8,960 nucleotides of DNA from an uncultured Pelagibacteraceae bacterium (GCA_902633885.1 CACPIK010000025.1:1-8960); one strand, 5' to 3'; positions 1-5,917 are shown, counted from the stretch's first letter. The notes: generated from the sequence alone by a model not told the origin. Numbers and translations are program-made.

Positions 1-2
1 AA

Positions 3-77
3 AAACAAATGTCAAAAGATATTAGTGAAAAAGAAGCAAGAGAAATATGCGAAAAAGAAATTAATAAAAATAAATGA
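3..77 (+). CDS. 3' end of an unidentified upstream gene (partial)
   Basis: An open frame enters from the left edge and ends at TGA (75-77). The visible tail is about 24 residues, strongly charged and rich in Lys and Glu (ending EKEINKNK), as expected of a solvent-exposed C-terminus. Its stop codon overlaps the ATG of the next gene in an ATGA arrangement, which suggests translational coupling in one operon. An internal ATG at 9-11 lies in the same frame, so a separate 22-aa peptide is formally possible, but a tail of a longer gene is more likely. No family can be assigned from this fragment. Confidence 0.45.
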   Translation, partial: KQMSKDISEKEAREICEKEINKNK

Positions 78-622
78 AGAAGCTATTATATTTAGCTTTT
101 TTAATTTCAATTTTAACCAATCCATTATTTTCTGATGAACATATTTTAAATTCATTAAAAGATGGAGGAAAGCTTATTTTTATACGACATGCAATTGCGC
201 CTGGAAATGGAGATCCTTCAAATTTTAAAATAAATGATTGTTCTACACAACGCAATTTAAATCAAAACGGCATAGAACAGTCAAAAACTATAGGATTATT
301 TTTCAAAAAAAATAATATAAAAATTGATAAAGTATTATCTAGCGAATGGTGCAGATGTAAGGATACTGCAAATTTAGCTTTTAAAAATTTTCAAACATTT
401 AAAGCTTTAAATTCATTTTATGACCCGAGATTTGCTCAGAATGAAGATGAACAAATAAAAGAATTAAAAGATTTCATTGGCAAATGGAATAGTGAAAAAA
501 ATATAGTTTTTATTACTCATTATGTTGTAATTTTGTCTTTGTTAAATGAAGCTGTTTCATCTGGTGAAATAATTATATCAGATAAAGATTTTAATGTTGT
601 GGGAAGAGTAGAAACTTTTTAA
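74..622 (+). CDS. Secreted histidine phosphatase family protein
   Basis: A 182-aa protein of the histidine phosphatase (phosphoglycerate-mutase-like) superfamily. Residues 1-20 form a signal peptide: two Lys, a hydrophobic stretch, then a probable cut before DEHIL, so the mature enzyme should be periplasmic. The catalytic motif is FIRHA at 36-40 (R38, H39, the phosphorylated His). DCSTQRNL (55-62) is typical of the periplasmic subgroup, S90-E91...R94 matches the second phosphate-binding arginine region, and FITHY (147-151) supplies the second catalytic His (H149). Length fits the small single-domain members. The motif reads RHA rather than the textbook RHG, a variant found in the superfamily. 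Cysteines 56, 93 and 95 could form a disulfide after export. The start overlaps the stop of the previous gene, and the aminotransferase follows after 9 nt, so all three are probably one transcript. The substrate cannot be told from sequence. Confidence 0.85.
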   Translation: MKKLLYLAFLISILTNPLFSDEHILNSLKDGGKLIFIRHAIAPGNGDPSNFKINDCSTQRNLNQNGIEQSKTIGLFFKKNNIKIDKVLSSEWCRCKDTANLAFKNFQTFKALNSFYDPRFAQNEDEQIKELKDFIGKWNSEKNIVFITHYVVILSLLNEAVSSGEIIISDKDFNVVGRVETF

Positions 623-631
623 AAGAAAAAA

Positions 632-1777
632 ATGAAAAAATCAAAAAGAAGCAATGTAGATCCTTTTATTGTAATGGATGTAATGGAATCAGCCAGAAAA
701 GCAGAGAGCTCAGGAAAAAATATTATTCATATGGAGGTAGGTCAGCCGGGTACAGCAGCTCCTAAGCTAGCTAAAGATTTTATAGCAAATGAAATTAAAA
801 AAAATAAACTTGGTTATACAGTTACTTTGGGTTTGCCAGCCTTAAGAGAAAAAATATCTAGATTATATGGAGAGCGGTATAACTTAGATATAAACACCAG
901 TAGAATAGTTATTACAACTGGTTCATCAGGTGCATTTATATTATCTTTTGCAACTTTATTTAATGCTGGAGATAGAGTGGGCATCGCTTCACCTGGTTAC
1001 CCTAGCTATAGACAAATTTTAAAATCTCAAGATTTAATACCAATAGATATCCAAACTGAAATTGAAAATAAATTTCAACCTGTGCCCAAAGATATAAAGA
1101 AAAATAATCTAAATGGTATTTTGGTTGCTTCGCCCGCAAATCCAACAGGCTCAATGATTGATAAAAAATCTTTAACCGATCTTATAAATTCTGCAAAAGA
1201 GAATAACGCTAGTTTTATTAGCGATGAAATTTACCATGGCATCCAATACGAGAGCAAACTTACTTCAGCGCTTGAAATTACAGATGAATGCTATGTAATT
1301 AATTCATTTTCTAAATATTTTTCAATGACCGGTTGGAGAATAGGATGGATGGTAGTTCCTGAAAATCATGTGAGACAAGTAGAAAGACTTTCTCAAAATC
1401 TATTTATTTGTCCGCCTCATGTAAGTCAATTAACAGCTTTAATTGCTATGGATGCTAAAGAAGAATTAGAACAAAACATTGATGTTTATAAAAAAAACAG
1501 AGAGATACTTCTTGAAGAACTACCAAAGGCTGGTCTGGGAAAATTTTCTCCGCCCGATGGAGCTTTTTATATATATGTTGATATTTCAGAATATAGCAAT
1601 GATAGTCTAAAATTTTGCAACGATGTATTAGAACAAGTTGGAGTAGCAATTACACCAGGATTAGATTTTGATCAAAAAAGAGGCAAATCAACAATTAGAT
1701 TTTCATACGCAAGAAGCACTGAAGATATAATAGAGGGTGCCAAAAGAATTAAAAATTTTATGAAGTTAAACTTTTAA
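632..1777 (+). CDS. PLP-dependent aminotransferase, class I/II
   Basis: A 381-aa cytosolic fold-type I aminotransferase, full length for the aspartate-aminotransferase-like family. Visible landmarks in order are a glycine-rich N-terminal segment (VGQPG, 36-40), GSSGA (97-101) in the cofactor phosphate-binding region, SPGYPSY (120-126), the PANPTG motif (168-173) whose Asn170 contacts the PLP ring oxygen, DEIYHG (198-203) with Asp198 pairing with the pyridine nitrogen, and SFSKYFSMTGWRIGW (225-239). In the last motif Lys228 should form the Schiff base and Arg236 bind phosphate. Arg356 in STIRFSYA is the expected substrate-carboxylate arginine. All key residues are present, so the enzyme looks active. 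It uses an amino acid donor and a 2-oxo acid, but specificity (aspartate, alanine, aromatic or other) cannot be decided. It follows the phosphatase by 9 nt with only an A-rich, weak Shine-Dalgarno-like leader, and probably shares its transcript. Confidence 0.9.
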   Translation: MKKSKRSNVDPFIVMDVMESARKAESSGKNIIHMEVGQPGTAAPKLAKDFIANEIKKNKLGYTVTLGLPALREKISRLYGERYNLDINTSRIVITTGSSGAFILSFATLFNAGDRVGIASPGYPSYRQILKSQDLIPIDIQTEIENKFQPVPKDIKKNNLNGILVASPANPTGSMIDKKSLTDLINSAKENNASFISDEIYHGIQYESKLTSALEITDECYVINSFSKYFSMTGWRIGWMVVPENHVRQVERLSQNLFICPPHVSQLTALIAMDAKEELEQNIDVYKKNREILLEELPKAGLGKFSPPDGAFYIYVDISEYSNDSLKFCNDVLEQVGVAITPGLDFDQKRGKSTIRFSYARSTEDIIEGAKRIKNFMKLNF

Positions 1778-1829
1778 AAAGAAAACATCCATAGTATTTT
1801 AATAATCATAAATAATTAAATAAAAGAAG

Positions 1830-2717
1830 TTAAGAATTAATATTTAAATCTTTGCTAACTATTTCTTTTTTTAATTTCATTTCTCTATAAGTGATTATTA
1901 ATACTCCAATAAATATTATAAAAGCACCAAACCAAGTGTATAAGTCTGGAATATCATTAAATATATAATATCCAAAAATTGATGAAAATATTAAACCTAA
2001 AAATGAATAAGGCTGTGTCATTGTTACATCAACTAGTTTATATGCATGGTTAATACATAGATGAAATATTGTTCCACAAAAAGCAGCTATAAATAAAAAT
2101 ACAAAAGTTTTAGCTGAAGGAGTTTGCCAATAAAATATAGTTAGAACAGATATAAATATAATCATAAAAATATACTGATATGCAAGTATTGTAATTGCAC
2201 TGTCATCAGCAGACATTTTTTTTGTCATTACTATTACAATTGCCCAAAAGAAAGAGGATCCTAAGGCCATTGAAACTCCAAGAGATATATCAACAAATCC
2301 CGGCCTAATGATTACTAACATTCCAAAGAAACCTAATACAAGTGCGATTGTTCTATAAATATATATTCTTTCTCCTAAAAACATTACCGCAAGTATTGTT
2401 ACAATAAAGGGAACTATAAATTGAATAGCTGTAAATTTTTCAATTGGTATTAAAGATATTGATCCAAAACCTAATAACATAGCAGGAAGATTTAAAGAGG
2501 ATCTAATAAAATGAAACTTTAAATTTTGAGTTTTGAATATAGAAAATTTTGATTTTACTATAATTGGAGAAATTATTATTAAACCAAAAACAAATCTAAA
2601 AAGTGCAGCAGTTATAACATTTATCTCAAGTTGAGCTAATTTAGTAGAAGCAATCATTATGTGGGCAAAAAAAACAGATATAATAATTAAAAAAATTGCA
2701 AAACTATTTTTATTCAT
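1830..2717 (-). CDS. EamA/DMT-superfamily transporter
   Basis: An inner-membrane protein of about 295 aa with some ten hydrophobic segments in two homologous halves, the layout of EamA-domain drug/metabolite transporters. Family marks are FLGERI at the end of the first half, followed by an IRPG motif, and a second half with the TQPYSFLGLIFS segment and a C-terminal charged tail (REMKLKKE). The substrate is not predictable; family members export amino acids or metabolites, or are uncharacterised. The frame is open up to an ATG at 2777 (315 aa). I prefer the ATG at 2717 because the extra 20 residues (MSVYSNIYNS...) are polar, unlike the usual DMT start, and because the extension would cover the best promoter of tRNA-Leu. 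Neither start has a clear Shine-Dalgarno. The gene converges on the aminotransferase, with 52 bp between the stops and no clear terminator hairpin. Confidence 0.85.
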   Translation of the reverse strand: MNKNSFAIFLIIISVFFAHIMIASTKLAQLEINVITAALFRFVFGLIIISPIIVKSKFSIFKTQNLKFHFIRSSLNLPAMLLGFGSISLIPIEKFTAIQFIVPFIVTILAVMFLGERIYIYRTIALVLGFFGMLVIIRPGFVDISLGVSMALGSSFFWAIVIVMTKKMSADDSAITILAYQYIFMIIFISVLTIFYWQTPSAKTFVFLFIAAFCGTIFHLCINHAYKLVDVTMTQPYSFLGLIFSSIFGYYIFNDIPDLYTWFGAFIIFIGVLIITYREMKLKKEIVSKDLNINS

Positions 2718-2730
2718 TTTATTATTATAA

Positions 2731-2758
2731 TTGATTATTAATCTTGTTGAATTATAAA
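2731..2758 (+). promoter_or_regulatory. Candidate promoter of tRNA-Leu / nadK
   Basis: TTGATT (2731-2736) and TATAAA (2753-2758) are separated by 16 bp and match sigma-70 -35 and -10 boxes well. Transcription would begin near 2765, about 25 nt before the tRNA. In DNA this AT-rich chance matches are common, but position and spacing fit. Confidence 0.45.
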
Positions 2759-2779
2759 TATTAGAATAAACACTCATGA
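2751..2779 (-). promoter_or_regulatory. Candidate promoter of the EamA transporter
   Basis: On the minus strand TATAAT (2756-2751) lies 17 bp downstream of a weak -35-like TTTCAT (2779-2774). Transcription would start near 2744, giving a leader of about 27 nt to the ATG at 2717. The -10 box overlaps that of the opposing tRNA-Leu promoter, so the two would compete for polymerase. The -35 match is poor. Confidence 0.25.
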
Positions 2780-2790
2780 AAATAACTCAT

Positions 2791-2876
2791 GCCCTCGTGG
2801 TGAAATTGGTAGACACAAAGGACTTAAAATCCTTGCCCTTTTGGGAGTGCCAGTTCGAGTCTGGCCGAGGGCACCA
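2791..2876 (+). tRNA. tRNA-Leu (anticodon TAA)
   Basis: An 86-nt cloverleaf with an encoded CCA. The 7-bp acceptor stem pairs GCCCTCG (2791-2797) with CGAGGGC (2866-2872), followed by A73 and CCA (2874-2876). The anticodon stem AAGGA/TCCTT closes a loop CTTAAAA with anticodon TAA at 2825-2827, reading UUA/UUG codons, which are the main Leu codons in this genome. The long variable arm (about 2835-2849) marks a class II tRNA, and the T arm contains GTTCGAGTC. NAD kinase begins 3 nt after the CCA end. Confidence 0.97.
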
Positions 2877-2879
2877 CTA

Positions 2880-3650
2880 ATGATTAAAGCACATATACTT
2901 TTTGATAATACAATTTTATCAAAAAGAATTAAAAAATTCTTAGATATAAAAATTTCAAATGTTTCATTGCTAAAATGTAATTTAATAATTGTTATTGGTG
3001 GCGATGGATTTATGCTTTCATCTCTTAAAAAGTATAATAAATTTAAAAAACCCTTCTATGGAATTAATGCAGGTAGCTATGGTTTTTTAATGAATAAATT
3101 TTCGTCAAAAAATACTGTGAAAAATTTATCTAAAGCAAGACAAGTTACAATTTCACCATTAGAAATGAGTGTCAGAAATAAATTTAACAAGACTAGAAAA
3201 TCTATTGCCATCAATGAAGTATCAGTTTTAAGACAAAGTAGACAAACTGCATCATTAGAAATTTCAAATGGATCTCAAAAAATAATAAAAAAATTAGTAT
3301 CAGATGGAGTTCTAATCTCAACACCTGCAGGAAGTACCGCATACAATATGTCAGTCTATGGACCTATTTTAAATTTAGACTCTAAAAAATTATCTATAAG
3401 ACCAATCAGTGCATTTAGACCTAGAAGATGGAAAGGTAGAGTAGTAAGTGATAAATCAAAAATTATAATAAGAAATCTTAATATACAAAAAAGACCAATA
3501 AGTGCTGTTGCAGATAATTACGAAGTTAGAAATGCAAAAACTATATCTATAAAAACAAATAATAAAATTAAGTTTAATTTACTTTATGATTCAAATAGAA
3601 GTCTTCAAAAGAAAATTAAAATAGAGCAAATCAGAAAAGAAACCAATTAA
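2880..3650 (+). CDS. nadK: NAD kinase
   Basis: ATP-dependent NAD kinase, which phosphorylates NAD+ at the 2' position of the adenosine ribose and is the only general source of NADP+. The 256-aa protein carries the family signature GGDG at residues 40-43, with Asp42 the expected catalytic residue, the NE pair at 112-113 (INEVSVLR), and TPAGSTAYN at 148-156, the NAD-binding loop. The C-terminal half has the expected beta-rich pattern. The length is normal for the short alphaproteobacterial type. The frame is open back to an ATG at 2841, but that lies inside tRNA-Leu and would encode tRNA sequence, so ATG 2880 is chosen. It has no Shine-Dalgarno of its own, because the three bases before it follow the tRNA CCA directly. 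The gene is probably cotranscribed with tRNA-Leu. Confidence 0.92.
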   Translation: MIKAHILFDNTILSKRIKKFLDIKISNVSLLKCNLIIVIGGDGFMLSSLKKYNKFKKPFYGINAGSYGFLMNKFSSKNTVKNLSKARQVTISPLEMSVRNKFNKTRKSIAINEVSVLRQSRQTASLEISNGSQKIIKKLVSDGVLISTPAGSTAYNMSVYGPILNLDSKKLSIRPISAFRPRRWKGRVVSDKSKIIIRNLNIQKRPISAVADNYEVRNAKTISIKTNNKIKFNLLYDSNRSLQKKIKIEQIRKETN

Positions 3651-3668
3651 TGCAAAAAGCTAAATACT

Positions 3669-3681
3669 ATCAACGTTAATT
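3669..3681. repeat. Left copy of a perfect 13-bp inverted repeat
   Basis: ATCAACGTTAATT here is the exact reverse complement of the 13 bases at 4658-4670. The pair spans 1,002 bp and encloses the two unknown genes and most of the signal-peptide ORF. A 13-bp match somewhere in a 9-kb AT-rich window can arise by chance; its placement around the only unrecognised genes is what makes it notable. Confidence 0.4.
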
Positions 3682-3697
3682 GAAAGTTATTTCAATT
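3678..3697 (+). other. Hairpin in the nadK / unknown-gene spacer
   Basis: AATTGAAA (3678-3685) and TTTCAATT (3690-3697) form a perfect 8-bp stem with a GTTA tetraloop, 28 nt after the nadK stop. No T-tract follows, so it is not a standard Rho-independent terminator. It could be an operator, an mRNA-stabilising 3' end, or part of a promoter region (TTGAAA at 3680-3685 and CACTAT at 3705-3710 are 19 bp apart, a weak match). The rest of the 86-bp spacer shows nothing I can assign. Confidence 0.4.
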
Positions 3698-3736
3698 CTG
3701 TACACACTATAGGCACAGTGGTATTGTTTAATCTGA

Positions 3737-4423
3737 ATGAGCTTTAGTTTTGATCTACCAGATTTAGCTGTTGAAACAAATTATATCGACAATATTAATA
3801 AGCAAATAATATATCAACTTGGAATATTTATTAAGTTGCCTAAAGACTTCTCAAAGTTAGTAGATGACAAAACTATAAAACTTCACAAGTTTCAAGATTT
3901 AACTAGTGAGAGTGGACACTCATGGTTAAATACTTTTTTAGGAGCACCTTTTTATGGTCCGTTAGGTCATTTTGATAGAGAATTAATTTATAATGATGTC
4001 GAAGAGTCTTGGATATTAGTTGGAACAACTTTAAAAAATAATTATCAAATTAATAGAGGTATCGTTGAAGGAAAATTTATATACGATTTAAATACTCCAT
4101 ATTTAGGAGATGATTATATTCTTCCATGGAAAAATATTATTCCAGGCTTTATTAAATCAAAAGAACTAGGTTGGATAGGGTGGTCTTATGTGACTACAGA
4201 TGCTGAAAAAAAACCTAAACAACAAACAAAATTTTTAATAACTTGGAACCATCACAGACTAGATAGTTGTGTTCAAAAATTAGAAGAAAAAGTTAAGAAG
4301 TTTTTCACAATGAGAGGTGCAGGTTTAAGATGGTTTTGGGGTAGATCCTCAGTAGATGATGATTGGGAGCAGTTTTTAAGAGAATATAATGTATATGTTA
4401 TAGATCGTATTAAAAAAAAATGA
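3737..4423 (+). CDS. Uncharacterised Trp-rich protein (228 aa)
   Basis: I do not recognise this protein. It is a soluble-looking 228-aa product with no signal peptide and no membrane segment. It is unusually rich in tryptophan (nine: 63, 92, 131, 146, 149, 170, 199, 201, 210) and other aromatics. Blocks that look constrained are SGHSWLNTFLGAPFYGPLGH (59-78), LGWIGWSYVTTD (144-155), ITWNHHRLD (168-176) with a His pair, and RGAGLRWFWGRSS (193-205). The C-terminus is basic (DRIKKK). Codon use and AT content match the neighbours, and the long uninterrupted frame in AT-rich DNA argues that it is real. The ATG has no good Shine-Dalgarno. The stop overlaps the start of the next ORF (ATGA), suggesting coupled translation. 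Function unknown. Confidence 0.75.
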   Translation: MSFSFDLPDLAVETNYIDNINKQIIYQLGIFIKLPKDFSKLVDDKTIKLHKFQDLTSESGHSWLNTFLGAPFYGPLGHFDRELIYNDVEESWILVGTTLKNNYQINRGIVEGKFIYDLNTPYLGDDYILPWKNIIPGFIKSKELGWIGWSYVTTDAEKKPKQQTKFLITWNHHRLDSCVQKLEEKVKKFFTMRGAGLRWFWGRSSVDDDWEQFLREYNVYVIDRIKKK

Positions 4424-4593
4424 AAAGATTTGAAAAAATTTTTAGAGGAAAAATATCATATAAAAAAATAGATAAGTATGTGGATCTAGTTCGTAGAACA
4501 ATAGATCCTGATGATGATATGCAAATAGAATTTGATATTCAGGATGATTATCAACATATTAAAATTGCAGTATTTGATAGGGTGCTTCACTAA
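4420..4593 (+). CDS. Small uncharacterised protein (57 aa)
   Basis: A short ORF beginning MKRFEKIFRGK and ending FDRVLH. The N-terminal third is basic (many Lys/Arg), and the middle is acidic (DPDDD at 29-33, then DIQDDY at 39-44). There is no signal peptide or membrane segment. Its ATG overlaps the stop of the 228-aa gene (ATGA at 4420-4423), and its TAA overlaps the ATG of the next ORF (TAATG at 4591-4595), an arrangement typical of translationally coupled operon members. That double overlap, in the same orientation, is the main evidence that it is expressed. No family recognised; it might act with its upstream partner. Confidence 0.55.
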   Translation: MKRFEKIFRGKISYKKIDKYVDLVRRTIDPDDDMQIEFDIQDDYQHIKIAVFDRVLH

Positions 4594-4682
4594 TGAAAAA
4601 ACTTTTAGGGATCGTGGTTCTGGGTTTGTTGTTGAGTGTTAATGCTTATGCAAAAATAATTAACGTTGATTTTATTGAGTGA
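4593..4682 (+). pseudogene. Signal-peptide remnant of a secreted-protein gene (29 aa)
   Basis: The frame starts at the ATG overlapping the previous stop and encodes a textbook signal peptide: MKK, a Leu/Val-rich core, then NAYA as a signal peptidase I site after residue 20. Only nine more residues follow (KIINVDFIE) before TGA at 4680-4682. The stop lies immediately before the first base of the tRNA-Thr gene end (4683). A mature nine-residue product is unlikely to be useful, so this is probably the 5' stump of an exported-protein gene whose remainder was lost, with the break at or close to the tRNA 3' end. A genuine secreted micropeptide is the alternative. The right copy of the 13-bp inverted repeat falls in its last codons. 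Confidence 0.5.
4658..4670. repeat. Right copy of a perfect 13-bp inverted repeat
   Basis: AATTAACGTTGAT, the exact reverse complement of 3669-3681, located 12 bp before the end of tRNA-Thr and inside the last codons of the signal-peptide ORF. No transposase or integrase lies between the copies. Confidence 0.4.
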
Positions 4683-4758
4683 TGGTGCCCCCGCACGGAC
4701 TCGAACCGCGGACCTATTGATTACAAATCAATTGCTCTACCAGCTGAGCTACAAGGGC
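4683..4758 (-). tRNA. tRNA-Thr (anticodon TGT)
   Basis: A 76-nt cloverleaf on the minus strand with an encoded CCA (complement of 4683-4685). The acceptor stem GCCCTTG pairs with CGGGGGC using two G-U pairs. The D arm contains AGCTCAGCTGGTAGAGC, and the anticodon stem ATTGA/TCAAT encloses TTTGTAA with anticodon TGT (complement of 4723-4725), reading ACA. The T arm is GGTTCGAGTCC. It starts 33 nt after the rlmB stop and is probably processed from the rlmB transcript. Its 3' end abuts the truncated signal-peptide ORF. Confidence 0.97.
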
Positions 4759-4791
4759 ATTGAAGGTTTTCTAATAAGATTTTTAAATTTA

Positions 4792-5535
4792 TCAAGATGT
4801 TTTTTTCTGTTGATTTATATAGTGAAAAACAATGGCTGCACTATTTGAGATATTTAAACTTTCAATATCTTCATTAATTTTAATTTTTACAAAAAAATCA
4901 GTATACTTGCTCGTATGTTTTTTTAATCCAAATCCTTCTGAACCGAATAACAAAATATTTTTTCCACCCCATTTAATCTCTGTAAAATCTTTCTTACTAT
5001 TAGCATCAAATCCATAAACCCAAAAATTTTTATCTCTAAGATATTTTAATGTTGTATTTATATTAGACACTTGAAATATATTTAAATGTTCAATAGATCC
5101 GCTTGAAGATTTGTACATAAGTTTACTTTCTTTTGGAAAATGTCTTTCTTTTACAATTAGACCGTCTAAATTAAATGAAGCAGCGCTTCTTATCAATGAT
5201 CCAATATTTCTTGGATCTGTAACTTCATCCAAGCATACAAAGTTTAATTTGTCTTTATTTTTAATGAATTGCTTTAAATCTGGTTCCTCAATGTGCTCAA
5301 CTTCAGCAACAAAGCCTTGATGTTGAATTCCATCATTTTTACAATATTTGTCTAATTCTTTTTTAGTTTTAAAATAAATTTTAATATCTTTTAGCAGGTT
5401 TTTTCTTGGGTTATTTCGATGAATAGTTTTTTTACTTTCTTCAGTTAAAAAAATATTTAAAACTTTTCTTTTTTCGTTTTTTAAAGCCTCTATTACAGCA
5501 TGTTTCCCAACAATAAAAAAAGATGACTTATTCAT
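4792..5535 (-). CDS. rlmB: 23S rRNA (guanosine-2'-O-)-methyltransferase RlmB
   Basis: A 247-aa SpoU-family (SPOUT, trefoil-knot) RNA methyltransferase. The family enzyme RlmB uses S-adenosylmethionine to methylate the 2'-OH of G2251 in the P-loop of 23S rRNA. The N-terminal RNA-binding domain (about 1-90) starts FFIVGKHAVIEALKN and has the small L30e-like pattern with QHQGFVAEV (71-79). The catalytic domain shows SPOUT motif 1, LDEVTDPRNIGSLIRSA (102-118, with N110 and R114), motif 2, LLFGSEGFGL (195-204, with E200), and motif 3, SLNISNSAA (226-234). Length is normal. TrmH-like paralogues share the three motifs, so the exact target nucleotide is inferred from the N-terminal domain and the genomic setting. 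tRNA-Thr follows on the same strand, and tRNA-Tyr diverges upstream. Confidence 0.92.
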   Translation of the reverse strand: MNKSSFFIVGKHAVIEALKNEKRKVLNIFLTEESKKTIHRNNPRKNLLKDIKIYFKTKKELDKYCKNDGIQHQGFVAEVEHIEEPDLKQFIKNKDKLNFVCLDEVTDPRNIGSLIRSAASFNLDGLIVKERHFPKESKLMYKSSSGSIEHLNIFQVSNINTTLKYLRDKNFWVYGFDANSKKDFTEIKWGGKNILLFGSEGFGLKKHTSKYTDFFVKIKINEDIESLNISNSAAIVFHYINQQKKTS

Positions 5536-5589
5536 GATAAATATTGATTTTTATAAGCTTTTTTAAGTAATATTCCTATATTTCACGTA

Positions 5590-5617
5590 TTGCATTTGTA
5601 CAATAAAAATATATAAA
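5590..5617 (+). promoter_or_regulatory. Candidate promoter for tRNA-Tyr, tRNA-Gly and tuf
   Basis: TTGCAT (5590-5595) and TATAAA (5612-5617) are 16 bp apart in the gap between rlmB and tRNA-Tyr. Transcription would start near 5624 and leave a leader of about 47 nt before the tRNA. No other strong candidate lies between the divergent genes. Confidence 0.5.
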
Positions 5618-5646
5618 ACGCATGTTGTTTAAAGCTTTATTGAACA

Positions 5647-5662
5647 AGGGGACGCTTCCCCT
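5647..5662 (+). other. GC-rich leader hairpin before tRNA-Tyr
   Basis: AGGGGA (5647-5652) pairs with TCCCCT (5657-5662) around a CGCT loop, ending 8 nt before the tRNA. It stands out in otherwise AT-rich DNA. The same CCCCT can instead pair with AGGGG in the 5' acceptor strand of the tRNA (5673-5677), so it may affect folding or 5' processing. No T-run follows, so it is not a typical terminator. Confidence 0.45.
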
Positions 5663-5670
5663 GCGATTAA

Positions 5671-5756
<86 letters not shown>

Positions 5757-5781
5757 TCAATAAAAATTTATTCAACGATGG

Positions 5782-5791
5782 AGTGTACACT
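5782..5791. other. 10-bp perfect palindrome between two tRNAs
   Basis: AGTGTACACT reads the same on both strands and sits 7 bp before tRNA-Gly in the 42-bp spacer after tRNA-Tyr. As DNA it could be a dimeric-protein site; as RNA it cannot fold into a stable hairpin alone because there is no loop. No function is claimed. Confidence 0.3.
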
Positions 5792-5798
5792 TGGGTAT

Positions 5799-5872
5799 GC
5801 GGGTGTAGTTCAGTGGTAGAACACTAGCCTTCCAAGCTGGTTGCGTGAGTTCGATTCTCATCACCCGCTCCA
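5799..5872 (+). tRNA. tRNA-Gly (anticodon TCC)
   Basis: A 74-nt cloverleaf with encoded CCA. The acceptor stem GCGGGTG (5799-5805) pairs with CACCCGC (5862-5868), then T73 and CCA (5870-5872). The anticodon stem CTAGC/GCTGG closes CTTCCAA with TCC at 5831-5833, reading GGA/GGG. The D arm has TTCAGTGGTAGAA and the T arm GAGTTCGATTCTC. It lies 45 nt before the tuf start in the same orientation. Confidence 0.97.
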
Positions 5873-5902
5873 AAAATTAAAAAGTAAATGAATATATAAA
5901 GT

Positions 5903-5906
5903 GAGG
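5903..5906 (+). promoter_or_regulatory. Shine-Dalgarno of tuf
   Basis: GAGG in GTGAGGTAAA, 11 nt before the ATG at 5918. The spacing is slightly long, but it is one of the few clear Shine-Dalgarno sites in the window, fitting the high expression of EF-Tu. Confidence 0.55.
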
Positions 5907-5917
5907 TAAAAAAAGTA

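Noticed and set aside
1778..1829. Terminator between the convergent aminotransferase and EamA genes
   Set aside because: The 52-bp gap is A/T-rich but shows no stem of useful length followed by a T-tract on either strand.
2841..2879. Upstream ATG extending NAD kinase by 13 residues
   Set aside because: It lies inside the tRNA-Leu variable/T arms and encodes translated tRNA sequence; the natural start is ATG 2880.
3699..3728. Possible tRNA-Gly remnant (TGTACAC ... CAGTGGTA, also found around 5784-5819)
   Set aside because: Only two short words are shared; no acceptor, anticodon or T arm can be folded around them.
4666..4848. 60-aa plus-strand open frame across tRNA-Thr
   Set aside because: It reads through the antisense of tRNA-Thr (the familiar GAPARTRTADLL pattern) and into the rlmB 3' end; it is a tRNA shadow, not a gene.
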